DNA of 64,000 nucleotides from Arenimonas sp. GDDSR-1 (lineage in GTDB: Bacteria > Pseudomonadota > Gammaproteobacteria > Xanthomonadales > Xanthomonadaceae), in the NCBI RefSeq assembly GCF_025980345.1, contig NZ_JAPDUI010000001.1, positions 1 through 64,000 of the forward strand. The letters are read 5' to 3'. This document shows positions 40,602 to 51,367 of the stretch, in pieces. How positions within the stretch are numbered: position 1 is the first letter of the stretch; the number at the start of each line of letters is the position of its first letter. The position numbers were made by a program, and so were the translations under genes. The notes below the pieces were generated by a model, which made no database searches, was not told the origin of the DNA, and worked only from the letters and a program-made list of their open reading frames with translations.

Positions 40602-43427
40602 TTACTCATGGGTGAAATCGCTCTTGCCCGGATTGGTCAGGGCATCGGCGATCAATTGGTTTTGTTCAGCGGTATGGGTATTGGCGTGACCGCAGGCGGG
40701 CGCGGCGGAACGGGCGCGGCCGGCGTAGTGCAGCTGTTTTCCGTCGTTCAGACAGCTGCGCAGGTGGTGCTGGATCTGGTACCAGGCGCCCTGGTTCTGC
40801 GGCTCTTCCTGACACCAGAACACATCCTTGGCATTCGTGAACCGTGCCAGCTCGGCCTTCAACGCCTCGCGCGGGAACGGATAAAGCTGTTCGATACGGA
40901 CAATGGCCACATTATCGAGTTTTTTCTCGGCCGCGGCTTCGATGAGATCGTAATAGACCTTGCCTGCACAGACCACCACGCGTGCGGCTTTATCGGGTTG
41001 TTTGGCGGTGGTGTCGGAAATCAGTTCCTGGAAGGACCCGTTGACCAGATCATCCATGCGCGAAACCGAAAGTTTGTGGCGCAACATCGATTTCGGCGTC
41101 ATCACCACCAGCGGTTTACGGGTGGCACGCAGCATTTGACGGCGCAACATGTGGAACATTTGGGCCGGGGTGGTCGGGGTGCAGACCTGGATGTTGTTCA
41201 GTGCACAGAGCTGCAGGAAGCGCTCGAGGCGTGCCGAACTGTGCTCGGGGCCCTGGCCCTCATAGCCGTGCGGAAGGAACAGCACCAGACCGCACAGACG
41301 GTCCCATTTGGCCTCGCCGGACGTAATGAACTGGTCGATGACGACCTGGGCGCCGTTGGCGAAATCGCCGAACTGGCCTTCCCAGATGTTGAGGGTCATC
41401 GGCTCGGCGGTCGAGTAGCCGTATTCGAAAGCCATCACCGCTTCTTCCGAGAGCAGTGAATCGATGATCACTGCATGGCTGGGGTGTTTCACGAACTGCT
41501 GCAGCGGCATATAGGCGTCGCCGTTGTTCTGGTCATGCAGCACGGCGTGGCGGTGGAAGAAAGTGCCGCGGCCGGCGTCCTGGCCGACCAGACGCAGGCG
41601 GTAGCCTTCGGTCAGCAGGGTGGCATAGGCCAGATTCTCGGCAAAGCCCCAGTCCATGTCGAGCTCACCGGCCAGCATCTTGCGGCGGTCTTCGTAGATT
41701 TTGGCGACACGGGCGTGCGGCTTGAAACCTTCAGGAACGGTGTTTATTTTCTTGGCCAGACTATCCAGCGAGAACTGGGCCAGTCCGGTTTTCACCGATT
41801 GTGCCAGTTTGCCGTTCAGCCACGGCGTCCAGTCCACGGCGAATTCGTCCTTGCGGGCATCGGCCACATCGGTGGTCACCTCGCCCTTGTCCAGTTTGGC
41901 GCGGAAACCGTCAACCAAGGCTTTGGCATCGGCTTCCGCCAGCACGCCGGCGCCGACCAATTGCTCGGCATAGAGTTCACGGGTGGTTTTACGGGAACGG
42001 ATGTTCTGGTACATCAGGGGTTGTGTCGCCGCCGGTTCATCGGCTTCGTTATGGCCGTGACGACGGTAGCAGACCAGGTCGATGACTACATCGCGGCCGA
42101 AGGTGCGGCGGTAATCGAAGGCCAGCTCGGCGCAGAACACCACGGCTTCGGGATTGTCCCCGTTGACGTGGAATACCGGGGCGCCGACGATCTTGGCCGG
42201 GTCGGTGCAGTAAAGCGTGGACCGGGCGTCATCGGGCCGAGAGGTTGTGAAACCGACCTGGTTGTTGATGACGATGTGCACGGTGCCGCCAACGGCAAAG
42301 CCACGGGCCTGCGACATCTGGAACAGTTCCATGACCACGCCCTGGCCGGCAAAGGCGGCGTCGCCGTGGATCACGATCGGTAAGACCTGCGAACGGCTAT
42401 CGTCCTGGCGGCGCATCTGGCGGGCGCGCACACTGCCCGCCACGACCGGCGCGACGATTTCCAGATGCGAGGGGTTGAAGGCCAAAGCCAGATGGACCGG
42501 ACCGCCCGGCGAATTGACGTCTGCCGAGAAGCCCATGTGGTATTTGACATCGCCGGAGTGTTCCGGGGTATCGGGATGATCGAATCGGCCTTCGAATTCC
42601 GCAAACAGTTTCTGCGGTGGCTTACCGAGGGTATTGACCAGCACATTGAGGCGGCCGCGGTGGGCCATGCCGATGATGGCGTCCTTGATGCCGTGCTTGC
42701 CGCCGTGCTGGATCAGTTGATCCATCAACGGAATCAGCGATTCACCGCCCTCCAGCGAGAAGCGTTTCTGACCGACATATTTGGTATGCAGGTAGCGTTC
42801 CAGGCCTTCGGAAGCGGTGAGGCGTTCGAGAATGCGCTTGCGCTGTTCCGGCGAGGCCTGCAGACGGCTCTGCACGGATTCCAGACGTTGCTGGATCCAT
42901 TGGCGCTGGTCGGCATCGCTGATGTGCATGAATTCGGCGCCGATCGGGCCGGAGTAAGTATTTTTCAGTCGTTCCAGCAAATCGGCCAGCTTCAGTTTTT
43001 CCGGGCCGAAATAGGTCTTCACCGGGAATTCGGTCTGCAGGTCGGCGCTGGAAAGACCGTGATGGCCGATGTCGAGATCGGGCGCGTTCGGTTTTTCCAT
43101 CATGGCGAGCGGATCGAGATCAGCGCTCAGATGGCCGCGAGAACGAAACGCGGTAACCAGTTTGCCGACCGCCGTCTGTTTGCGCGCCATTTCCTCATCG
43201 CCACCGCCGGTAACGAAGCGGGCATTGCGGGCCTGAGCCTGGACCTGGGCGAGTACGGCCGAGTGGGGCACATCACCTTGCCCCTGAAAACCATCGAAAT
43301 AGGCTTTCCATGGCGCCGGAACGCTGGCCGGATCGACCAGATAGTTTTCGTAGAGATCTTCGATGAACGCGGCATTGCCGCCGGAAAGCTGCGAGGACTT
43401 GAGGAATTGTTTGATCAAACTTTCCAC
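40602..43427 (-). CDS. sucA: 2-oxoglutarate dehydrogenase E1
   Basis: This 941-residue thiamine-diphosphate decarboxylase is the first component of the 2-oxoglutarate dehydrogenase complex (E. coli 933 residues). The family N-terminus is seen in [16 protein letters not shown] and [29 protein letters not shown] sequence ([20 protein letters not shown]) and [11 protein letters not shown] mark the ThDP domain. RYGYSTAEP and [20 protein letters not shown] are typical of the C-terminal half. It is the first gene of sucA-sucB-lpdA, preceded by a clear sigma-70 promoter. Confidence 0.98.
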   Translation of the reverse strand: MESLIKQFLKSSQLSGGNAAFIEDLYENYLVDPASVPAPWKAYFDGFQGQGDVPHSAVLAQVQAQARNARFVTGGGDEEMARKQTAVGKLVTAFRSRGHLSADLDPLAMMEKPNAPDLDIGHHGLSSADLQTEFPVKTYFGPEKLKLADLLERLKNTYSGPIGAEFMHISDADQRQWIQQRLESVQSRLQASPEQRKRILERLTASEGLERYLHTKYVGQKRFSLEGGESLIPLMDQLIQHGGKHGIKDAIIGMAHRGRLNVLVNTLGKPPQKLFAEFEGRFDHPDTPEHSGDVKYHMGFSADVNSPGGPVHLALAFNPSHLEIVAPVVAGSVRARQMRRQDDSRSQVLPIVIHGDAAFAGQGVVMELFQMSQARGFAVGGTVHIVINNQVGFTTSRPDDARSTLYCTDPAKIVGAPVFHVNGDNPEAVVFCAELAFDYRRTFGRDVVIDLVCYRRHGHNEADEPAATQPLMYQNIRSRKTTRELYAEQLVGAGVLAEADAKALVDGFRAKLDKGEVTTDVADARKDEFAVDWTPWLNGKLAQSVKTGLAQFSLDSLAKKINTVPEGFKPHARVAKIYEDRRKMLAGELDMDWGFAENLAYATLLTEGYRLRLVGQDAGRGTFFHRHAVLHDQNNGDAYMPLQQFVKHPSHAVIIDSLLSEEAVMAFEYGYSTAEPMTLNIWEGQFGDFANGAQVVIDQFITSGEAKWDRLCGLVLFLPHGYEGQGPEHSSARLERFLQLCALNNIQVCTPTTPAQMFHMLRRQMLRATRKPLVVMTPKSMLRHKLSVSRMDDLVNGSFQELISDTTAKQPDKAARVVVCAGKVYYDLIEAAAEKKLDNVAIVRIEQLYPFPREALKAELARFTNAKDVFWCQEEPQNQGAWYQIQHHLRSCLNDGKQLHYAGRARSAAPACGHANTHTAEQNQLIADALTNPGKSDFTHE

Positions 43428-43491
43428 GGAATCGCCTTATTGAGGGTTGCTTGGGTCGGCCGAGCGGCCACACGCGGGACACAGACCCCAA

Positions 43492-43521
43492 ATTATAACC
43501 GAGTCTGCCCGATCTGAACAA
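43492..43521 (-). promoter_or_regulatory. Promoter of the sucA operon
   Basis: On the minus strand TTGTTC (43521-43516), an 18-base spacer and a perfect TATAAT (43497-43492), about 65 bases before the sucA ATG. The -35 lies within CTGAA-CAAATTGT-TTCAG (43514-43531), a near-palindrome that could be an operator. Confidence 0.65.
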
Positions 43522-43539
43522 ATTGTTTCAGGCATTCAA

Positions 43540-43986
43540 TCAGTTGCCGGCGCTTGTTAAGTCCAGCGTCATGTTCTGATGCAGGATGCCGGCTTCGGTG
43601 TACACCCCGCCCTCGGCCACGAAGCCGTGCTTGCGATAGAAGCCAATGGCATCGACTTGGGCGTGCAGACTCACCGATGGCCAACCGGCGGCACGGGCAA
43701 GCCCGATCAGTCGGACCAGCAGGGCATCGCCGACCCCTTTGCCCCGCCATTCGGGAAGAACGGCCATTCGGCCGATGGTGTGCTGCGGGGTCAGACGGCC
43801 GGTGCCTATGGGGCGCTCTTCAGCGTCCAGCGCCAGGACATGGCGGCAGTCCGGATCAATGGCGTCCCATTCAAGATCCAGCGGTACCTGCTGTTCGATA
43901 ACGAAAACCGGTTCCCGAACGGCCCGTAGCCGTGGCAAGTCCTGCGCATATACGGCATCGATGACGCGAAAGGGGCGGGCGGTCAT
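43540..43986 (-). CDS. GNAT family N-acetyltransferase
   Basis: This 148-residue acetyltransferase has the acetyl-CoA pyrophosphate loop in VLPEWRGKGVGDALLVRLI and the C-terminal YRKHGFVAEGGVY. The ElaA/YafP-like core (VFVIEQQVPLDLEWDAIDPD) suggests small-molecule or protein N-acetylation, with the substrate unknown. The ATG at 43986 overlaps the roxA stop by four bases; an extension to 44097 lies within roxA. It is the last gene of a purB-roxA-GNAT run. Confidence 0.9.
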   Translation of the reverse strand: MTARPFRVIDAVYAQDLPRLRAVREPVFVIEQQVPLDLEWDAIDPDCRHVLALDAEERPIGTGRLTPQHTIGRMAVLPEWRGKGVGDALLVRLIGLARAAGWPSVSLHAQVDAIGFYRKHGFVAEGGVYTEAGILHQNMTLDLTSAGN

Positions 43987-45152
43987 TCCGGTTCGGCCAA
44001 CTGATAGACGCCTTGTGCGTAAAGCGCCGAAACAGCATGTTGAGCAGCCGTACCCAATCGATTGAAATCGGCGACCGCCAGCACCGTTTGCCGGCATAAC
44101 GAGGCCGCGTCTTGCGGGCTGACCGGATAACTTTCGCCGGTCACATGCAGCAGGGCCTGTTCGGGCTCCCGACTCCAGGCAAAGCGGGCGAAAGGATGCC
44201 GGTACAGCGAGTGGCCGGTGGCCAGTGCATTCAAGGCCTGTGGCCAGCTGGCTTGGTCGGGGCCGGCCTGGACATCGCCGGAAGCCCGGTAACGGGTAAT
44301 GAACTGCCCGAACCAGCGCCGGCGTTCGGCCGCGCTGGCGTTTTGCCAGACCGCCAAGGCGTCTTCCACCCGGGCAAAGGCCTGCGCATCGATTTCATAA
44401 GGGTCTTGGGCAATCTTCAAGTCCGGATCCTCATAACGACGGTATTCCGGAAGTTTCTGGGCCAGATCTTCGGCGAAATCCACCAGCATTTCGGCACTTG
44501 AAGGCGCACGCATGCCGACCGAAAAGGTCATGCAGTGGTCCAGGGCCACGCCGTGATGGGCATAGCCCGGCGGCAGATACAGGACGTCGCCCGGGGCCAG
44601 ATCCCAACGGTGGTCGGCCGTGAATTCCTGCAGCAGTTTCAGTTCCGAATCGGGACGGAATGCCGGCTCGTGGCGGGGCTGCGCTTCGATCTGCCAGTTG
44701 CGGTGCCCCATGGCCTGCACCAGAAACACATCGTATTGGTCGATGTGCGGCCCGACCGAACCGCCTTCGACGGCGAAGCTGATCATCACATCATCCACCC
44801 GCCAGCGTGGCAGGAAGGAAAACGGCACCAGCAATTCGGCGACATCGGCATCCCATTTGTCCATGTCCTGGACCAGAAGAGTCCAGTCATGATGACCGAG
44901 TTTGGGAAAATCGCTTTCCGCGAACGGTCCTGTTTTCAGGGTCCAGGTGTCTTTTTTGCGCTGATAGGTGACCACGCGCGCCAAAGGCCCGTCTTCGCAG
45001 GCCAGTCCGGCCAAGTCTTCCGGACTCAGGGGCGGCGTGAAGCCCGGAAAGGCCTGCCGAATGAGCAGGGGTTTTTTCTGCCAGTATTCGGCGAGGAACC
45101 GCTCGACCGGCATTCCCAGGAAGTGCTGCAAGCTGCCGGTACTTTCGATCAT
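43983..45152 (-). CDS. Cupin ribosomal-protein hydroxylase RoxA/YcfD-like
   Basis: This 389-residue Fe(II)/2-oxoglutarate oxygenase of the JmjC cupin type resembles YcfD, which hydroxylates an Arg of ribosomal protein L16 in E. coli. Iron ligands are visible as HID (GGSVGPHIDQYDVFLVQ) and a later His in GYAHHGVALD. The N-terminal AEYWQKKPLLIRQAFPGF is family-typical. The ATG at 45152 lies two bases past the purB stop; the TTG at 45158 is less likely. It sits between purB and a GNAT gene. Confidence 0.9.
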   Translation of the reverse strand: MIESTGSLQHFLGMPVERFLAEYWQKKPLLIRQAFPGFTPPLSPEDLAGLACEDGPLARVVTYQRKKDTWTLKTGPFAESDFPKLGHHDWTLLVQDMDKWDADVAELLVPFSFLPRWRVDDVMISFAVEGGSVGPHIDQYDVFLVQAMGHRNWQIEAQPRHEPAFRPDSELKLLQEFTADHRWDLAPGDVLYLPPGYAHHGVALDHCMTFSVGMRAPSSAEMLVDFAEDLAQKLPEYRRYEDPDLKIAQDPYEIDAQAFARVEDALAVWQNASAAERRRWFGQFITRYRASGDVQAGPDQASWPQALNALATGHSLYRHPFARFAWSREPEQALLHVTGESYPVSPQDAASLCRQTVLAVADFNRLGTAAQHAVSALYAQGVYQLAEPE

Positions 45153-45154
45153 GC

Positions 45155-46618
<1,464 letters not shown>

Positions 46619-46654
46619 TTATCATCGAGAATCCAGACCAAACGGAGTGCCGAC

Positions 46655-48025
46655 ATGAGCCTGAAATTCCGCGTTGAAAAGGACGGTTTCGGCGAGCTTC
46701 TTGTTCCGTTTGACGCGCTATACGGCGCCCAGACCCAACGTGCGATGCTCAACTTCGGCATTTCCGGTCTGCGCATGCCGCCGGAGTTCATCCAGGCCAT
46801 GGCATTGATCAAAGCCGCCGCTGCAGAAGCCAATGGCAGTCTCGGCCATGTTCCGGCCAAGCGGGCCAAGGCCATTGCCAAGGCCGCCAACGCCATCGCC
46901 TGCGGCGAACATGCCGATCAGTTTCCGGTCGATGTGTTCCAGACCGGATCCGGTACATCCACCAACATGAATCTCAACGAGGTGATCGCAGCCCTGGCGA
47001 ACCGGCAGTCCGGTCTGGCGGTGCATCCGAACGATGACGTCAATCACGGCCAGAGCTCCAACGATGTGGTGCCCAGCAGTAGCCTTTTGGCGTCCGCCTT
47101 GGTGTTGAACAGGGTGCTCATGCCCTCACTCAAAACCTTGCGTGCCAGCATCGCCAGAAAGGCGCGACAGGGGCGCGGTCTGGTGAAAACCGGACGGACG
47201 CATCTGATGGATGCCATGCCGATCACGGTGGAACAGGAATTGTCCGCCTGGCTGGCCCAGTTGGACTCTGCCTGTGCCCGCCTGCAGGACACCGGAAAGC
47301 GGCTGATGGATCTGCCGCTGGGCGGCACCGCGGTCGGTACCGGGGTGAATGCCGATCCGAAAATGACCGTTATGGCCTGCCGGCACCTCGCGAAAGCCAC
47401 AGGCCTGCGCATCCGCCCTGCAGGCAATAAATTCGAATCCATGGCGGCGCAGGACCATCTGGTCGAGCTTTCCGGACAGTGCAACGGGTTGGCGGTAACC
47501 CTGATGAAAATCGCCAATGATCTGCGCTGGATGAATTCCGGGCCGTTGACCGGCTTGGCCGAGGCCGTATTGCCGGCATTGCAGGCGGGCAGTTCGATCA
47601 TGCCGGGCAAAGTCAACCCGGTGATTCCTGAAGCGGTGGCCATGGTCTGCGCGCAGGTTATGGGAAATCATGCGACGGTGTCCATTGCCGGGCAAAGCGG
47701 CAGCTTCCAGCTCAACACCATGATGCCGGTGATTGCCTACAACAGCCTCCAGAATCTGAATCTGCTGGCGGCAGCCTGCAGTCATCTGGCGGAGAAGGCC
47801 ATTGACGGCCTGAAGTTCAACAAGGCGCGGATGAGCGAAGCCCTGGCACGCAACCCGATTCTGGTGACCGCGCTGAATCCGGTCATCGGTTATGAGAAGG
47901 CGGCGCAGATCGCCAAACGGGCCTATGCCGAAAAGCGTCCGATCATCGATGTTGCCAAGGAAATGACGGATTTGAGTCTTGCCGAATTGAAGCTCCTGCT
48001 TGACCCGGCACGGCTGACCGGATGA
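46655..48025 (+). CDS. fumC: Fumarate hydratase class II
   Basis: This 456-residue homotetrameric fumarase converts fumarate and malate without an Fe-S cluster. TGSGTSTNMNLNEVIA, KTGRTHLMDAMPIT and the signature GSSIMPGKVNPVIPEA are clear. The ATG at 46655 follows CGGAG by seven bases; the in-frame upstream stretch is not family-like. It is divergent from purB, across a 123-base gap. A perfect palindromic terminator follows 18 bases after the stop. Confidence 0.96.
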   Translation: MSLKFRVEKDGFGELLVPFDALYGAQTQRAMLNFGISGLRMPPEFIQAMALIKAAAAEANGSLGHVPAKRAKAIAKAANAIACGEHADQFPVDVFQTGSGTSTNMNLNEVIAALANRQSGLAVHPNDDVNHGQSSNDVVPSSSLLASALVLNRVLMPSLKTLRASIARKARQGRGLVKTGRTHLMDAMPITVEQELSAWLAQLDSACARLQDTGKRLMDLPLGGTAVGTGVNADPKMTVMACRHLAKATGLRIRPAGNKFESMAAQDHLVELSGQCNGLAVTLMKIANDLRWMNSGPLTGLAEAVLPALQAGSSIMPGKVNPVIPEAVAMVCAQVMGNHATVSIAGQSGSFQLNTMMPVIAYNSLQNLNLLAAACSHLAEKAIDGLKFNKARMSEALARNPILVTALNPVIGYEKAAQIAKRAYAEKRPIIDVAKEMTDLSLAELKLLLDPARLTG

Positions 48026-48043
48026 CGGTGCTTCACCGCCATG

Positions 48044-48069
48044 AAAAACCCCGGCATGCCGGGGTTTTT
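48044..48069. terminator. Palindromic terminator after fumC
   Basis: AAAAACCCCGGC, AT, GCCGGGGTTTTT: a 26-base perfect palindrome, 28 bases if the flanking G and C are counted, with A- and T-runs. It serves fumC and the convergent lipoprotein gene. Confidence 0.93.
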
Positions 48070-48088
48070 CGTTCCGTTCAATCCTAAT

Positions 48089-48736
48089 TCAGGGCTTAGG
48101 CGGGGTCTCAGACGTGTGCTCGGACTCACCCAAGTCGATGTTGATATTGTCCGCGGAGTGCACGCTGCAGCCATCCTTGCCTTGCTCCACTGTCATCGGC
48201 TCAGGTTTGAACTGGGGCACGGCCGAAGTCAGTTTTTTCTCGATGGCTTGCAATTCAAGCGCGCTCGCACAGAGCTTGTCGGCGACGAGCTTGATGTTAC
48301 CGGCCTTGGCTTCCACCGACTTCTCGATGTCAGCCTCGTTCTTGCCGCTGATGATGCCGCCGATGGCGCTGCCGATGGCCTGGGTTGCCAATTTCGCGCT
48401 TTCCTTGCCGATTTCCAAACCCTGCATCGCAATCTGCTTGGTGGCGGCGTAGTACTTTTTGCTCAGCTCGCGCTGTTCTGCGCTGAGCGTGACCGGTTTG
48501 CCATCAATGCTCAGGTCGCCGGCGGCAGTAATCTTCGCCTTGCCGCCGTCGGCAAGCGTAACGGTAATGTCGGTCAGATCGGCCTTTGCTTCGTTGATGG
48601 CTTTGTTCATGTCCGCCTCGATGTCCTTGGCGACATCGGCTTTTATGCCTTCGACGGTCTGTGCGGTATTGTCGGCGTTGCAGGCGGCGAGCATCGCGGT
48701 CAGCAGGGCCAGCGGCAGGAATCGGGTGGTTTTCAT
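48089..48736 (-). CDS. Lipoprotein of the YggN/DUF2884 family
   Basis: This 215-residue protein has a lipobox LAAC at Cys19 after a signal segment (PLALLTAMLAAC). The rest (AAGDLSIDGKPVTLSAEQRE and the following Tyr-rich helix) resembles YggN of E. coli. The family has no known function. It is the last gene of the minus-strand YtrA/ABC operon, but 62 bases and a strong hairpin separate it from the permease gene, so it may be transcribed partly on its own. Confidence 0.72.
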   Translation of the reverse strand: MKTTRFLPLALLTAMLAACNADNTAQTVEGIKADVAKDIEADMNKAINEAKADLTDITVTLADGGKAKITAAGDLSIDGKPVTLSAEQRELSKKYYAATKQIAMQGLEIGKESAKLATQAIGSAIGGIISGKNEADIEKSVEAKAGNIKLVADKLCASALELQAIEKKLTSAVPQFKPEPMTVEQGKDGCSVHSADNINIDLGESEHTSETPPKP

Positions 48737-48765
48737 GGTCGTGTCATCCGGTGTTGGAACGTGAA

Positions 48766-48799
48766 AGCCGGTGCGGAGGTCCGCACCGGCTATTTTTTT
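48766..48799 (+). terminator. Terminator-like hairpin between ABC permease and lipoprotein genes
   Basis: An 11-base perfect stem AGCCGGTGCGG / CCGCACCGGCT with loop AGGT, followed on the plus strand by a T-run (48793-48799). The T-run faces rightward, opposite to the genes, so it would terminate an antisense transcript. For the minus-strand operon it is only a hairpin with a short T3 tail. Confidence 0.6.
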
Positions 48800-49767
48800 C
48801 AGCCTTCGTCGCGGTAGCGACGCATTTTCACCGCGCCAGCCAGGAAAGCCAGTCCGATGGCCACGCCGATCCAGAGGTTGGCGGTGCCCAGCAGGCTGTA
48901 GGTGTTGGCGAGCAGCATGCTGACGGCATTGTCGGGGTTGACGGCGGCGTTGGATTCCGCGACCTGGCCGAGCCAGGAGCCGGGGAACACGCTGCCCAGG
49001 CCGCGGGCCACGATCACTTTCCAATAACCTTCCAAAACGAACGGCGAACCGGCCAGGGCGTTGACCCACGTCAGGATGACGCCGCCCAGCACCGGCACAC
49101 CGACCGCCCACAGGAAGGGTTTGGTCTTGGCCCAGCTCGATACGAACATCAGATAACCGACGGTCGGAAGTGCCCACAGCACGTAGACCGGGATGAAGCT
49201 GACGATCTGCGCGATGACCAGATAGAAGTTGGCATCGCCCAGCACCAGGCCGAACAGGTTCAGGCCATGGAACGCCGCCAGCACCATCAGGGTGAACAGG
49301 ACCAGCAGGGACAGGGCCAGGGCGAAGGCAATGGCAATCAGCGGGCCGACCACCAGCGCCGTCAGGGCCTTGGAAACGACGGTATCACGGTCGGAAACCG
49401 GCAGCGATTTCCAGAACAGGATGCTACGGTCCTTGCGCTCGTCGTACAGGCTGCCCAGGCAGTAGAAGAACACCACGAAGCCCAGGGTGAACATCAGCGG
49501 CATGGCCACGGCCGGATAACCGACGGCCAGTCCTTTGGCGAACTCGATCTTCTGCGGATCCGAGATGTCGTTCAGCGCCTGCTGCAGATTGATGGCGGAA
49601 TTGTTGCCATCCAGATGAAAGCTGCCCTGGCTGCCTGCCACGGTCGCAAACAGCATGGAACCGATGGTCAGCAGCGCCAGAAGCCCGGAAACCACCACCG
49701 GCGCCCAGAAATAGCCGCCTTTGTGTTCCCAGTATTCGCGTTTCAAAAGCCATTTCATCGTATTCAT
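48799..49767 (-). CDS. ABC-2 type permease
   Basis: This 322-residue integral membrane protein has about six hydrophobic segments, for example VVVSGLLALLTIGSMLFATV, GFVVFFYCLGSLY and VVGPLIAIAFALALSLLVLF. The cytoplasmic ERKDRSILFWKSLPVSDR motif is the ABC-2 signature loop. It pairs with the ATPase encoded four bases upstream (ATGA overlap). Such YtrA-linked exporters often act on cell-wall antibiotics or envelope stress; the substrate is not predictable. Confidence 0.9.
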   Translation of the reverse strand: MNTMKWLLKREYWEHKGGYFWAPVVVSGLLALLTIGSMLFATVAGSQGSFHLDGNNSAINLQQALNDISDPQKIEFAKGLAVGYPAVAMPLMFTLGFVVFFYCLGSLYDERKDRSILFWKSLPVSDRDTVVSKALTALVVGPLIAIAFALALSLLVLFTLMVLAAFHGLNLFGLVLGDANFYLVIAQIVSFIPVYVLWALPTVGYLMFVSSWAKTKPFLWAVGVPVLGGVILTWVNALAGSPFVLEGYWKVIVARGLGSVFPGSWLGQVAESNAAVNPDNAVSMLLANTYSLLGTANLWIGVAIGLAFLAGAVKMRRYRDEG

Positions 49768-50621
49768 GCGTAGGTTCCTTTCATGGTGGCGACAAACAGA
49801 TCGGCGATGCCCGGCGTCTTGATGTCGCCCAGCGGCGCCAGGGTGGTGCGGTTGATGCCATCGAACAGAAAAACGGTCTTGCCGAACACCGAACGTTCGT
49901 CGATCGGCCCGAGGGCCTTGGCAGCGGCGTAATGTTCGGAGCCGACCAGAACTTCGGTAAAGCGTTCGGCGATTTCATCCATGCTGGTGTTCAGTGTGAT
50001 CTTGCCTTCGCGGATGAAGATCAGATCACTGAGGATGTGCTCGATTTCCTCGACCTGGTGGGTGGTGACGATGATGGTTTTGCCTTCATCGAAGTACTCC
50101 TCCAGCAGATTCTGGTAGAACTGCTTGCGGTACAGAATGTCCAGACCCAGGGTCGGTTCGTCCAGCACCAGCAGCTTGGCGTCGATGGACATGACGATGG
50201 CCAGATGCAGCTGGACAATCATGCCCTTCGACATTTCCTTGACCTTCATCGACGGTTTCAGCTTGGTCTTGGCGAGGTAGGCGTCGGCTTTGCTGCGGTC
50301 GAACTTAGGATGGGTACCCGCCACGAAATCGAGGGCATCGCGGACCCTCATCCAGCGCGGCAGAACGGCCACGTCGGCGATGAAGCAGACTTCCTTCATC
50401 AGGTCATCGCGCTGGGTGCGCGGGTCGAAGCCGAGGACTTTCAGCTCGCCTTCGAACGGAATCAAGCCGAGCGCGGCCTTCAGCGTGGTTGTTTTGCCGG
50501 AGCCGTTGGGTCCGATCAGCCCGACGATTCGGCCGGGCTGGATTTCCAGATTGATCCGGTCCACGGCGGCCTGCTTGCCGTAGTGTTTGCTCAGCGCGGT
50601 AGCGTGAAGGACGCTGCTCAT
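49764..50621 (-). CDS. ABC transporter ATPase
   Basis: This 285-residue nucleotide-binding subunit has Walker A in LIGPNGSGKTTTLKAALGL, an ABC signature that is degenerate (EMSKGMIVQLHLA instead of LSGGQ), Walker B AKLLVLDEPTLGLD and the switch His in VTTHQVEE. The start ATG at 50621 overlaps the GntR gene stop by four bases. The SKGM signature is common in the YtrB/BcrA-like family. It drives the permease at 48.8 kb. Confidence 0.93.
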   Translation of the reverse strand: MSSVLHATALSKHYGKQAAVDRINLEIQPGRIVGLIGPNGSGKTTTLKAALGLIPFEGELKVLGFDPRTQRDDLMKEVCFIADVAVLPRWMRVRDALDFVAGTHPKFDRSKADAYLAKTKLKPSMKVKEMSKGMIVQLHLAIVMSIDAKLLVLDEPTLGLDILYRKQFYQNLLEEYFDEGKTIIVTTHQVEEIEHILSDLIFIREGKITLNTSMDEIAERFTEVLVGSEHYAAAKALGPIDERSVFGKTVFLFDGINRTTLAPLGDIKTPGIADLFVATMKGTYA

Positions 50622-50983
50622 GCTTGTTCTCCCTTGTTGGATGCGAATAGATGTTCGGGTTGCAGGCCGAGGCGCTTGATGCGCGCCACGATGACCGGCC
50701 ATTCGTTTTTGAGGAAACGCTGCTTTTCGCTCGACAGGAGCTGGTCTTTGGCGTTTTCGCTCATGTACATGCCCAAGCCGCGGCGTTTCTCCACCACGTT
50801 TTCATCGGCCAGCTCCTGGAAGGCGCGTGATACGGTGATCGGGTTCAGCTGGTATTCGGCGGCGATCTGCCGGACCGAGGGCAGGGCGTCGCCGGGTTTG
50901 ATGTCGCCGTCCAACATCATGCCGACCAGCTTGTCCTTCAATTGACGGTAGATGGGACTGTTATCGCTCCATTGGATGCTCAT
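50618..50983 (-). CDS. GntR-family regulator, YtrA subfamily
   Basis: This 121-residue transcription factor has the GntR winged helix (PIYRQLKDKLVGMMLDGDIKPG, then LPSVRQIAAEYQLNPITVSRAFQ) and the short C-terminal helix pair that defines YtrA. It likely represses its own operon, whose upstream region has matching palindromes. The gene begins one base inside the small membrane-protein stop (TAATG) and overlaps the ABC ATPase. Confidence 0.94.
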   Translation of the reverse strand: MSIQWSDNSPIYRQLKDKLVGMMLDGDIKPGDALPSVRQIAAEYQLNPITVSRAFQELADENVVEKRRGLGMYMSENAKDQLLSSEKQRFLKNEWPVIVARIKRLGLQPEHLFASNKGEQA

Positions 50984-51231
50984 TAGCGGGCTCCTGTCGG
51001 CAGGTTGGATTTGCCGAATGAAAAATAGGGACTGCTGAAAGCGCGCTTGGCTTTCTTGGCTGCCTGGGATTTGCCGGCGGCGGCATTGCTTTGAACCGAG
51101 GCCTTGACCGGAATCGAGGTAAAGCCTGCGGCGGCGGCTTTGGCGGGAGCCTCGCCGCCGAGATAGCCCGCAAACAACATCAGGCCCGAAAGTGCTAGGC
51201 TGATTGCCGTGTTTTTCAGTGAAAGTGCCAT
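50983..51231 (-). CDS. Small membrane-anchored or exported protein
   Basis: This 82-residue protein starts with a hydrophobic N-terminal segment (ISLALSGLMLFAGYLGG, about residues 11-27). The remainder is basic, with Ala, Lys and Ser (SQAAKKAKRAFSSPYFSFG). An alternative reading frame at 50961-51173 lacks the hydrophobic segment and is less convincing. It is the first gene after the strong promoter at 51.27-51.30 kb, in one transcript with the GntR and ABC genes. No homologue comes to mind. Confidence 0.65.
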   Translation of the reverse strand: MALSLKNTAISLALSGLMLFAGYLGGEAPAKAAAAGFTSIPVKASVQSNAAAGKSQAAKKAKRAFSSPYFSFGKSNLPTGAR

Positions 51232-51257
51232 GGGGTGCTCCGGTGGTGTATGCGTTA

Positions 51258-51302
51258 GGTGTTGTAGGTAACTATAACAGTATATTTTTCGCTGTCAACA
51301 CC
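51258..51302. promoter_or_regulatory. Nested palindromes over the YtrA operon promoter
   Basis: Outer inverted repeat: GGTGTTG (51258-51264) and CAACACC (51296-51302), perfect. Inner imperfect palindrome: GTTGTAG-GTAA-CTATAAC (51261-51278), six of seven pairs matching, overlapping the -10 box. Either could be the binding site of the YtrA-type regulator encoded in the operon. I recall a reported Xanthomonas YtrA motif built on GGTG and CACC at a different spacing, so this needs checking. Confidence 0.5.
51271..51298 (-). promoter_or_regulatory. Strong promoter of the small protein-GntR-ABC operon
   Basis: On the minus strand, a perfect TTGACA (51298-51293), a 16-base spacer and TATAGT (51276-51271), about 40 bases before the ATG at 51231. 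Confidence 0.8.
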
Positions 51303-51367
51303 AAATTCATCCGGTCTCTGTTAATTTCTTCATATTCCATTCAGGAATGCGACCTAGGAATACCATA

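Noticed and set aside
48044..48069. Perfect 26-base palindrome as an attachment or resolution site
   Set aside because: It has flanking A- and T-runs and lies between convergent genes, which fits a bidirectional terminator.
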